Assembly: GCA_036732565.1 (NCBI GenBank)
Contig: DAINCF010000255.1
Location: forward strand, 1-10,037
Length of the DNA: 10,037 nt
Reading direction: 5' to 3'
Origin: JAIVJN01 sp036732565
Lineage (GTDB): Bacteria; Acidobacteriota; Vicinamibacteria; Vicinamibacterales; UBA2999
In this document: positions 1-5,252 of the stretch, piece after piece
How the letters are laid out: the number at the start of each line of letters is the position of its first letter
How positions within the stretch are numbered: the stretch's first letter is position 1
Notes under the pieces: generated by a model
The model's database searches: none
What the model saw: only the letters and a program-made list of their open reading frames with translations
Told to the model about the DNA's origin: nothing
Translations under genes and position numbers: made by a program

Positions 1-89
1 GCCAGGCCACGCGTGCTGGCTTTCGGGCTATCCGGCGTGGCGACCGCGACCGACAGCCGGCCCGCCCGGCGTGAGTCTGCTGTGGCCAT
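1..89 (-). CDS. ybeY: Probable endoribonuclease YbeY, N-terminal fragment
   Basis: This frame opens with ATG at 89 and stays open to the window edge, giving 29 codons that begin MATADSRRAGRLSVAVATPD. The catalytic zinc-binding histidines of YbeY lie near the C-terminus and would be outside the window, so nothing diagnostic of the family is visible. The call rests mainly on position: the gene starts 8 nt after the phoH stop on the same strand, and phoH-ybeY is a widely conserved gene pair. The short strand-like stretch LSVAVAT would suit the N-terminal beta strand of YbeY. YbeY is a metal-dependent RNase involved in 16S rRNA 3'-end maturation and ribosome quality control. No clear Shine-Dalgarno precedes the ATG, so translational coupling to phoH is likely. 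Another small downstream ORF cannot be excluded. Confidence 0.55.
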   Translation of the reverse strand, partial: MATADSRRAGRLSVAVATPDSPKASTRGL

Positions 90-97
90 GAGAAGGA

Positions 98-1069
98 TCA
101 GGCGGGTTGACGCGCGGACGGCAATCGACTCGCGTGCGCTTCGTAGGCCTTGACGATGGCCTGTACGAGCTTGTGACGCACGACGTCGCGTTCGTCGAAG
201 TAGACGAACCGAATGCCTTCGACGCGCCCCACTACTTGCATCGCCTCGACCAGCCCGGACGTTCGCCCGGTCGGCAGGTCGATCTGCGTGATGTCCCCCG
301 TGACCACGGCCTTCGAGCCGAACCCGAGACGTGTCAGGAACATCTTCATCTGCTCGGCAGTCGTGTTCTGCGCTTCGTCGAGGATCACGAACGCATCGTT
401 CAAGGTGCGACCGCGCATGAATGCGATGGGCGCCACCTCGATGGTGCCGCGCTCGAGCAAGCGCTCCGCCTTCTCGAGCTCCATCATGTCGTAGAGCGCA
501 TCGTATAGCGGACGCAGGTAGGGGTTCACCTTTTCCTGCAGGTCCCCCGGGAGAAATCCGAGCTTTTCCCCCGCTTCGACCGCCGGGCGCGCCAGGATGA
601 TCCGGCTCACCTTCTTGGCCAGCAGGTAGCTCACGGCCTGCGCCATCGCCAGATAGGTCTTGCCGGTCCCCGCCGGGCCGATGCCGAAGACGATGTCGTA
701 GCTGTCGATGGCCTCCAGATAGAGGCGCTGATTCGGCGATTTCGGGGTGATACGGCGTTTGCCGGCCTGCCGAAGCTGGCCGTCTTTCAGAAAATGGTCG
801 CGGAGGTCCAGGTCCGGCGTCCGGGCGATGAGCTCGGCCGCGGTCTTGACGTCGCGAGGTGCCAGTGGATGCCCGTCTTCGAGAAGCGATGTGAGCTGTC
901 CGAACAGTCGAACCACGGCCGCCGTGTCGTCGGCGTCGCCTTCGACCATCACCTCGTGCCCCTGGGTCCGGATGCGCACGCCAAACAACGTCTCGAGGTG
1001 GCGCAGGTTCTCGTCGAGCGACCCAAAGAGCGTCTCGATGCCGCTGTCGGGCACCGCAATCTTTCGCAT
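98..1069 (-). CDS. phoH: PhoH family ATPase (PhoH-like / YbeZ)
   Basis: This 323-aa protein aligns along its length with the E. coli YbeZ type of PhoH proteins. An N-terminal domain (residues 1-100) is followed by a P-loop NTPase domain. Walker A is GPAGTGKT at 131-138 and Walker B is VILDEAQN at 228-235. Other family blocks are RPAVEAGEKLGFLPGD (161-176), NPYLRPLYDAL (182-192), FMRGRTLNDA (217-226) and TGDITQIDLP (257-266). PhoH proteins are cytosolic ATPases, probably RNA helicase-like, that act with YbeY in RNA and ribosome metabolism; the exact substrate is unsettled. The ATG at 1069 is chosen because the family N-terminus starts a few residues before the conserved segment LFGSLDENLRHLE. 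A Shine-Dalgarno-like AAGGAG lies 22 nt upstream, too far to be ordinary. The frame is complete and is followed after 8 nt by ybeY. Confidence 0.95.
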   Translation of the reverse strand: MRKIAVPDSGIETLFGSLDENLRHLETLFGVRIRTQGHEVMVEGDADDTAAVVRLFGQLTSLLEDGHPLAPRDVKTAAELIARTPDLDLRDHFLKDGQLRQAGKRRITPKSPNQRLYLEAIDSYDIVFGIGPAGTGKTYLAMAQAVSYLLAKKVSRIILARPAVEAGEKLGFLPGDLQEKVNPYLRPLYDALYDMMELEKAERLLERGTIEVAPIAFMRGRTLNDAFVILDEAQNTTAEQMKMFLTRLGFGSKAVVTGDITQIDLPTGRTSGLVEAMQVVGRVEGIRFVYFDERDVVRHKLVQAIVKAYEAHASRLPSARQPA

Positions 1070-1125
1070 GGACGCCGTACTTATTCGCGTATCTCCTTGT
1101 GTAACAGGAGTTTAACTTGCTCCTG
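1070..1125 (-). promoter_or_regulatory. phoH leader with competing SD/anti-SD pairings
   Basis: On the minus strand the leader region holds CAGGAG (1125-1120), CTCCTG (1110-1105) and AAGGAG (1098-1093) in series. The middle CTCCT can pair with either flanking AGGAG, so two mutually exclusive small hairpins are possible. If transcription starts near 1120, only the second pairing, which hides AAGGAG, would form in full. AAGGAG is the only strong Shine-Dalgarno match, yet it sits 22 nt before the phoH ATG. No T-tract follows either hairpin, so it does not look like an intrinsic terminator. Confidence 0.3.
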
Positions 1126-1126
1126 C

Positions 1127-1155
1127 ATGCTAACAGACGGACTGGGTCCGGTCAA
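1127..1155 (-). promoter_or_regulatory. Candidate sigma70 promoter of phoH-ybeY
   Basis: On the minus strand TTGACC (1155-1150) and TAGCAT (1132-1127) are separated by exactly 17 nt. The first matches TTGACA at five of six positions and the second matches TATAAT at four of six. Transcription would begin near 1120 and leave a leader of about 50 nt before the phoH ATG. A 9-bp inverted repeat (1144-1152 with 1181-1189, one wobble or mismatch depending on strand) overlaps the -35 side and could be an operator, though this is only inferred from symmetry. Confidence 0.5.
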
Positions 1156-1192
1156 GCCAGGCGCGAGCCCGCGATTGGGAACCGGATCCATT

Positions 1193-1222
1193 CGTACGTT
1201 GGAATCCGCCTTCAGGCGGACC
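1193..1222 (-). repeat. Dispersed palindrome with CGTACG box at the hisS 3' end
   Basis: Read on the minus strand, this is GGTCCGCCTGAAGGCGGA followed by TTCCAA and CGTACG. The stem is 6 bp (TCCGCC/GGCGGA at 1205-1220) around a TGAA loop. The first 18 bases are identical to the copy at 9981-9998 in the sdhB 3' region, and both have the CGTACG box a few bases after the stem. The hisS TGA stop codon (1214-1212) is part of the palindrome. There is no T-run, so an intrinsic terminator role is not supported. Confidence 0.8.
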
Positions 1223-2546
1223 TTCGACTCTTGATGAACGCCGCCGCCTCCGCGCGCGGCACGGCCTGCTGCTCGCCGCTCGTGAGGATTTTCACCGACA
1301 CTTCCCCGCGCGCCGCCTCATCGTCACCCGCGACGACGACGAACGGAATGTTGCGATCGGAAGCGTACTTGAACTGCCTGCCGACTTTGTCCGCCTCCGG
1401 ATAGACTTCCACCCGCAGGCCCCCGCTGCGCAGCTCTGCCGCCATAGCGAGGCTATCGGAGGCACGGTCGGCGTTCCAGAGTGTGACCAGCACATCTGCC
1501 GGCGTGGTCGCGAGCTGGTCGGGAAACATCCCGCGTTCGCCCATCACGACGAGAATCCGCTCGAGTCCGAGCGAGATGCCGGTCGCGGGAATCTCGTTTC
1601 CGAGGAACATGCCGATCAAGTTGTCGTACCGCCCACCACCACCGAGGCTTCCTGACAGCTCGGGAACGGTGATCTCATACACGGGACCGGTGTAGTACGA
1701 CAGACCGCGCGCCAGGCTCGGCTCAATCGCAATGTGCGGGCCCGCGCTCCTGTGTGAGGTCAGTTCGAGAATGCGCGTCAGCTCTGAAATCCCCTGCTGC
1801 CCCGCCTCGTGCCCGCCGATATGCGCGCGCATCCTTGCGAGACGCGCATCGTTCTCCGGCTCCATGCCGGCGAACAGGTCCAGCAGTTGCTGGGCCGACG
1901 CCGCGGCAATGCCCCGTTCGGCAAACTCCCTAGTGACGCCATCGGGCCCGATCTTGTCCAGTTTGTCGAGAGCCACCAGCGCATCGCCATGGTTTGCTGC
2001 GGGCACTCCTGCAGCATCGAGAATGCCCGCCAACGCCAAGCGGTGATTCAGCCGAATCTTGAAGTTCGGAAACGTGAGGCGCTCGAAGACGTCGGCCGCC
2101 GCACTGAGCAACTCGGCCTCCACGAGCATCGACGTCGAACCGATTGCATCCACGTCGCACTGGTAAAACTCACGAAACCGCCCTTTCTGTGGGCGATCGG
2201 CGCGCCAGACGGGCTGCACTTGATAGCGTTTGAAGAACTTCGGCAGCCTCGCGCGATACTCGGCGACGACGCGGGCAAGGGGCACCGTCAAGTCGTAGCG
2301 CAGCGCGAGGTCGGCCTCGCCGCTCTGCGCGCCTTCCCCGCGCTTGAGAATCTTGAAGATCAGCTTGTCGCCTTCTTCGCCGTACTTCCCCAGCAGCGTC
2401 TCGATGTTCTCGACGGCAGGGGTCTCGAGCGGCTCGAAACCGTAGCGCTGATACACGTCGGCGATGACGCCGATCACGTACTGGCGGCGACGCACGTCCT
2501 CCGGAAGAAAGTCCCGCATCCCGCGGGCGGGTTGGGTGCCGCTCAT
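1212..2546 (-). CDS. hisS: Histidyl-tRNA synthetase
   Basis: This is a 444-aa class II aminoacyl-tRNA synthetase that charges tRNA-His with histidine using ATP in the cytosol. The N-terminus has the typical GMRDFLPED (9-17). The motif 2 region spans about 108-132 and includes RADRPQKGRFREFYQCD. The histidine-binding signature is ARGLSYYTGPVYEI (279-292), followed by GGGGRYDNLIG (302-312). Motif 3 is GISLGLERI (323-331). A C-terminal anticodon-binding domain occupies about 350-435. Length is normal for bacterial HisS. The ATG at 2546 is 3 nt after the stop of the upstream carbonic-anhydrase-like gene, implying one transcript and coupled translation. The last codons, encoding SA and the TGA, fall inside an intergenic-type palindrome, so the extreme C-terminus (RRSA) may have been set by that repeat. 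Confidence 0.97.
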   Translation of the reverse strand: MSGTQPARGMRDFLPEDVRRRQYVIGVIADVYQRYGFEPLETPAVENIETLLGKYGEEGDKLIFKILKRGEGAQSGEADLALRYDLTVPLARVVAEYRARLPKFFKRYQVQPVWRADRPQKGRFREFYQCDVDAIGSTSMLVEAELLSAAADVFERLTFPNFKIRLNHRLALAGILDAAGVPAANHGDALVALDKLDKIGPDGVTREFAERGIAAASAQQLLDLFAGMEPENDARLARMRAHIGGHEAGQQGISELTRILELTSHRSAGPHIAIEPSLARGLSYYTGPVYEITVPELSGSLGGGGRYDNLIGMFLGNEIPATGISLGLERILVVMGERGMFPDQLATTPADVLVTLWNADRASDSLAMAAELRSGGLRVEVYPEADKVGRQFKYASDRNIPFVVVAGDDEAARGEVSVKILTSGEQQAVPRAEAAAFIKSRRSA

Positions 2547-2549
2547 GCT

Positions 2550-3056
2550 TCAGACCATGTAGTCGAGGCGGTAGCGGACGTAGTTGTCGGCGTACCAGCG
2601 AATCTCGGCGACCTCTTCGTCGTTCAGCTCGCGCTTCACCTTGCCTGGCCGGCCCATCACGAGCGAGCGCGGCGGAATCCGCGTGCCTTCCGTGATGAGG
2701 GTGCCCGCCGCCACCACCGAGTCGGAGCCAATATGCACGCCGTTCAGGAGCACAGCCGTCATCCCGATCAGCACCCGATCTTCGATGGTGCAGCCATGAA
2801 TCACCGCGGAATGCCCGATCGTCACCTCGTCGCCGATGGTCGTCGGATGCGTCTCCCGCATCACATGCACCATCGTCAGATCCTGGACGTTCGAACGCCT
2901 GCCGATGCGGATGCGATGCACATCACCGCGTATGACGACGTTCATCCACACCGAGGATTCAGCGCCAATCGTCACGTCGCCGATGACCTGCGCGCTCTGG
3001 TCGATGTAGGCAGTCTGGTCAACTGTCGGAGTCGTGCCCTTGAATGCGCGGATCAT
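2550..3056 (-). CDS. Gamma-carbonic anhydrase family protein (YrdA/CamH-like)
   Basis: This 168-aa protein is a left-handed parallel beta-helix of hexapeptide repeats, seen as recurrent I-G-x-x-S/V units from about residue 18 to 125, with a C-terminal helix (145-165). The gamma-CA zinc ligands appear present: H64 (in MVHVM), H82 and H87 (in GHSAVIHG). Residues matching the Cam active-site Arg, Asp, Gln and Asp are R43, D45, Q58 and D59. The extra acidic proton-shuttle loop of archaeal Cam is absent, as in CamH/YrdA proteins. Family members are cytosolic trimers with metals between subunits; some are active CO2 hydratases and many have no known activity. The start is the ATG at 3056, 2 nt after the dcd stop, because the conserved N-terminus begins there and the sequence further upstream is the dcd gene in another frame. 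Confidence 0.9.
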   Translation of the reverse strand: MIRAFKGTTPTVDQTAYIDQSAQVIGDVTIGAESSVWMNVVIRGDVHRIRIGRRSNVQDLTMVHVMRETHPTTIGDEVTIGHSAVIHGCTIEDRVLIGMTAVLLNGVHIGSDSVVAAGTLITEGTRIPPRSLVMGRPGKVKRELNDEEVAEIRWYADNYVRYRLDYMV

Positions 3057-3058
3057 CC

Positions 3059-3610
3059 TCAGATCTTTGGCAGCGTGACGCCGCGCTGCGACTGGTACTT
3101 GCCCTTCTTGTCGCGATACGACACCTCGCACGGCTCGTCGCTCTGGAAGAACACCACCTGGGCGATGCCTTCGTTGGCGTAGATCTTCGCCGGCAACGGC
3201 GTCGTGTTCGAGATCTCGATGGTCACGTGCCCTTCCCACTCGGGCTCGAACGGCGTCACGTTGACGATGATGCCGCAGCGCGCGTAGGTGGATTTGCCGA
3301 GGCAGACCGTGAGCACGTCGCGCGGGATGCGGAAGTACTCGATGGTGCGCGCCAGGGCGAAGGAGTTCGGCGGCACGATGCAGTCGCCCTTCATGTCGAC
3401 GAACGAGCGTGGGTCGAACGCCTTGGGGTCCACCACAGTGTTGAAGAGATTGGTGAACACCTTGAACTCGTCCGCGACGCGAATGTCGTAGCCGTACGAC
3501 GACAGCCCGAACGACACCACGCCTTCGCGCACCTGACGATCCTCGAACGGCTCGATCATCCCGTGCTCGAGCGCCATGCGCCGGATCCAGCGGTCACTCT
3601 TGATGGCCAT
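3059..3610 (-). CDS. dcd: dCTP deaminase
   Basis: This 183-aa enzyme deaminates dCTP to dUTP, feeding dUMP and thymidylate synthesis, and acts as a cytosolic homotrimer related to dUTPases. The signature GKSTYARCGI is at 105-114 and includes the conserved S107 and R110. The catalytic glutamate is E132 in TIEISN, equivalent to E138 in E. coli. LSSYGYDIRV (36-45) and NEGIAQVVFF (146-155) are other family blocks. Length and the C-terminal GVTLPKI fit the Rickettsia/alphaproteobacterial-type subgroup. From sequence I cannot exclude the bifunctional dUMP-forming activity, but the overall match is to monofunctional Dcd. The ATG at 3610 gives the expected MxIKSDRWIRRMA start. No strong Shine-Dalgarno is visible. 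The gene lies between a palindrome upstream and the gamma-CA gene 2 nt downstream. Confidence 0.95.
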   Translation of the reverse strand: MAIKSDRWIRRMALEHGMIEPFEDRQVREGVVSFGLSSYGYDIRVADEFKVFTNLFNTVVDPKAFDPRSFVDMKGDCIVPPNSFALARTIEYFRIPRDVLTVCLGKSTYARCGIIVNVTPFEPEWEGHVTIEISNTTPLPAKIYANEGIAQVVFFQSDEPCEVSYRDKKGKYQSQRGVTLPKI

Positions 3611-3625
3611 AGGTTGGTCGGTCTC

Positions 3626-3652
3626 GTAGGGGCGGTTCACGACCGCCGCTAC
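3626..3652. repeat. Palindrome between the DUF2905 gene and dcd
   Basis: An inverted repeat has arms GTAG-G-GGCGGT (3626-3636) and ACCGCC-G-CTAC (3642-3652) around the loop TCACG. That is 10 paired positions with one mismatch. On the minus strand the TAG stop codon of the DUF2905 gene (3651-3649) is the beginning of the palindrome, which ends 15 nt before the dcd ATG. Its outer GTAG/CTAC arms are also seen in the hairpin upstream of sdhB at 9148-9181. It has no T-tract, so it is more likely a dispersed repeat or an mRNA stability element than a terminator. Confidence 0.75.
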
Positions 3653-3843
3653 CTGCGAAGAAACGTTCCTATCAACGTCAGCACGAGACTGATCACGATG
3701 CAGGTGGCGATCGGCAGATAGAACGTGAAGCTGTCGCGCCGAATCACGATGTCGCCGGGCAGACGTCCGAGCGGCAGGCCAAGCATGATGGCGCCGCCAA
3801 TCGACGCAATGAGCAGCCCGACGATCAGGAGCAGCTGTCCCAT
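3649..3843 (-). CDS. DUF2905 family small membrane protein
   Basis: This 64-aa protein matches the DUF2905 pattern: a first hydrophobic helix (about residues 3-22), a short conserved loop GLPLGRLPGDIVIRR (22-36), the segment FTFYLPI, and a second hydrophobic helix (about 43-61) ending in FLRR. It should be a two-helix inner-membrane protein. No biochemical function is established for the family and I do not propose one. The ATG at 3843 is chosen because the family starts immediately before the first helix; the open frame upstream of it runs antiparallel through ndk and is not coding. It begins 20 nt after the ndk stop and is probably cotranscribed with ndk and dcd. There is no convincing Shine-Dalgarno. 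Its stop codon lies in a palindrome. Confidence 0.85.
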   Translation of the reverse strand: MGQLLLIVGLLIASIGGAIMLGLPLGRLPGDIVIRRDSFTFYLPIATCIVISLVLTLIGTFLRR

Positions 3844-3863
3844 GGCGGGATGCAGGGCCGTTG

Positions 3864-4277
3864 CTATCGCAGCTCCAGCCCGCGGAAAAAGTAGCCGAGC
3901 TCGAACGCCGCCGTCTCCGGCGCATCCGACCCGTGGGTCGCGTTGTTGTCGATCGACGCGCCGAAGTCCTTGCGCAGCGTGCCGGGCGCCGCCTTCGCCG
4001 GATCCGTCGCGCCCATCAGGTCTCGCCACTTCTTGATCGCGTCCGGCGCCTCGAGGCACATCACGATGCAGGGACCGGACGACATGAACTCCGTCAGCCC
4101 GCCGAAGAACGGCTTGGAGGCATGCACGTGGTAGAAGCCTTCCGCCTCGACTTTCGTCAGGTGTTGCAGGCGCAGCGCGACGACGCGAAAACCGGCCTCC
4201 TCGATGCGGGCAAGAATCTGTCCCGTTTTCTCGCCGCGGACCGCATCCGGTTTGATGATCGCAAACGTACGTTCCAT
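3864..4277 (-). CDS. ndk: Nucleoside diphosphate kinase
   Basis: This 137-aa enzyme transfers the gamma phosphate of a nucleoside triphosphate to a nucleoside diphosphate through a phosphohistidine intermediate, balancing NTP and dNTP pools in the cytosol. The active-site motif NATHGSDA is at 112-119, with phosphohistidine H115. The N-terminal ERTFAIIKPDAV (2-13) carries the conserved lysine K9. KPFFGGLTEFMSSGP (55-69) is the nucleotide-contacting region. The length is typical of bacterial Ndk. It follows sucD after 54 nt and precedes the DUF2905 gene by 20 nt. A perfect TATAAT lies only 9 nt before the ATG, and no Shine-Dalgarno is seen, so the mRNA may be leaderless or nearly so. Together with dcd, two genes downstream, it forms a deoxynucleotide-supply pairing. 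Confidence 0.97.
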   Translation of the reverse strand: MERTFAIIKPDAVRGEKTGQILARIEEAGFRVVALRLQHLTKVEAEGFYHVHASKPFFGGLTEFMSSGPCIVMCLEAPDAIKKWRDLMGATDPAKAAPGTLRKDFGASIDNNATHGSDAPETAAFELGYFFRGLELR

Positions 4278-4286
4278 ATCCGATCG

Positions 4287-4292
4287 ATTATA
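4287..4292 (-). promoter_or_regulatory. -10 element (TATAAT) of ndk
   Basis: On the minus strand TATAAT (4292-4287) matches the sigma70 -10 consensus exactly and is followed by 9 nt and then the ndk ATG. A start site 6-8 nt downstream of the hexamer would leave a leader of about 1-3 nt. The hexamer expected 17 nt upstream (CGTCGG at 4315-4310) is a poor -35. This would be the main internal promoter for the ndk-DUF2905-dcd-gammaCA-hisS gene group. Confidence 0.55.
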
Positions 4293-4331
4293 CGTTTACG
4301 ACCTCGGTGCCGACGATGCTGGCGGAGGCTC

Positions 4332-5207
4332 TCACTTCCCGACCAGGTCGACCACGGCTTGGCCCATGTCGGCGGGGCTCTTCACCACCATGACGCCGGC
4401 GGCGCTGAGGGCCGCCATCTTCTCCGCCGCCGTGCCCTTCCCGCCGGCGATGATGGCGCCGGCGTGGCCCATGCGGCGTCCCGGCGGAGCAGTCTGCCCG
4501 GCGATGAAGCCGACGACCGGCTTCTTGAAGTGGACCTTGATCCACTCGGCGGCTTCTTCCTCGGCCGAGCCGCCGATCTCGCCGATGACGATGACCGCGT
4601 CGGTATCGGGGTCGTCGGCAAACAGCTTCAGCGCATCGATGTGGCTCGTGCCGATGAGCGGATCGCCGCCGATGCCGATACACGTGGATTGCCCGAGCCC
4701 GCGCAGCGTCAACTGATCGATGGCCTCGTAGGTCAGCGTGCCGCTCTTGGACACGATGCCGATGCGACCTTCCTTGCAGATGTTGGCCGGAATGATCCCC
4801 GCCTTGCCCTTGCCCGGTGAGATGATGCCCGGACAGTTCGGACCGATGAGCCGGGTGTCCGGGCGGCTCTTCAAGAACGTCAGCGCCCGCATCATGTCGA
4901 TGGTCGGGATGCCCTCGGTGATGCACACGACCAACGGCACGCCGGCATCCGCGGCCTCCATGATGGCGTCGGCCGCCGCCGGCGGCGGCACGAAGATGAC
5001 CGATGCGTTCGCGCCGGTCTCACGGACTGCCCCAGCCACCGTGTCGAACACCGGCCAGCCCTCATGAGTCGTTCCGCCTTTGCCCGGCGTTACTCCGCCC
5101 ACGACGTTGGTGTGATAGGCGGCCGCGGCTTTGGCGTGGAAGGTCCCTTCGCGTCCGGTCAGGCCTTGAACGATGAGCCTGGTGTTCTGATCGAGCAATA
5201 CAGCCAT
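4332..5207 (-). CDS. sucD: Succinyl-CoA synthetase (ADP/GDP-forming) alpha subunit
   Basis: This 291-aa subunit binds CoA and carries the phosphohistidine in the TCA-cycle reaction that interconverts succinyl-CoA + NDP + Pi and succinate + NTP + CoA. The N-terminus MAVLLDQNTRLIVQG aligns residue for residue with E. coli SucD. GFTG-like QGLTGREGTFH (14-24) begins the CoA-binding Rossmann domain. VGGVTPGKGG (36-45), IGPNCPG (121-127), STCIGIGGDP (174-183) and IGEIGGSAEEEAA (208-220) are family blocks. The active-site histidine is H248 in RMGHAGAI. The ATG at 5207 is preferred over one at 5252: it fits the family N-terminus and has GGAG nine nt upstream, whereas the longer form would only add 15 residues encoded by an intergenic hairpin. 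The gene follows sucC by 45 nt. Confidence 0.97.
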   Translation of the reverse strand: MAVLLDQNTRLIVQGLTGREGTFHAKAAAAYHTNVVGGVTPGKGGTTHEGWPVFDTVAGAVRETGANASVIFVPPPAAADAIMEAADAGVPLVVCITEGIPTIDMMRALTFLKSRPDTRLIGPNCPGIISPGKGKAGIIPANICKEGRIGIVSKSGTLTYEAIDQLTLRGLGQSTCIGIGGDPLIGTSHIDALKLFADDPDTDAVIVIGEIGGSAEEEAAEWIKVHFKKPVVGFIAGQTAPPGRRMGHAGAIIAGGKGTAAEKMAALSAAGVMVVKSPADMGQAVVDLVGK

Positions 5208-5227
5208 CCTAGGTCGCTCCGCTCCCG

Positions 5228-5245
5228 GCACCGCTAAAGCGGTGC
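5228..5245. repeat. Perfect hairpin in the sucC-sucD spacer
   Basis: GCACCGC (5228-5234) and GCGGTGC (5239-5245) form a perfect 7-bp stem around a TAAA loop on the plus strand (TTTA on the minus strand). It occupies much of the 45-nt space between the sucC stop and the sucD start, leaving the sucD Shine-Dalgarno (GGAG) just downstream and unpaired. The CTAAAG core resembles the core of the palindrome after sdhA at 9094-9115. It could tune the SucC:SucD ratio or protect an mRNA end, but no T-tract supports termination. Confidence 0.75.
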
Positions 5246-5252
5246 AATCCAT

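Noticed and set aside
1081..1128. A 15-codon ORF (MQEQVKLLLHKEIRE) ahead of phoH that could be a leader peptide
   Set aside because: Its ATG overlaps the -10 hexamer of the predicted phoH promoter, so it would lie upstream of the transcript start, and it has no Shine-Dalgarno. If transcription starts further upstream it should be reconsidered.
1809..3182. A 457-codon open frame on the plus strand across hisS, the gamma-CA gene and dcd
   Set aside because: It is antisense to three well-supported genes, and its translation is rich in Arg, His and Ala with no recognisable domain, as expected for a shadow frame in GC-rich DNA.
3057..3239. An extended start for the gamma-CA protein at 3239
   Set aside because: The 61 additional residues are an alternate frame of the dcd gene, with Arg-rich non-domain sequence; the family N-terminus begins at 3056.
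3611..3925. An extended start for dcd at 3925
   Set aside because: The extension would run through the DUF2905 gene in another frame and does not resemble Dcd; the known N-terminus begins at 3610.
3861..4820. A 319-codon plus-strand frame opposite ndk and sucD
   Set aside because: It overlaps two conserved genes on the opposite strand and has no recognisable motif.
5208..5252. The longer sucD start at 5252
   Set aside because: The extra 15 residues are encoded by an intergenic hairpin, have no family counterpart, and the ATG at 5207 has a Shine-Dalgarno and matches known SucD N-termini.
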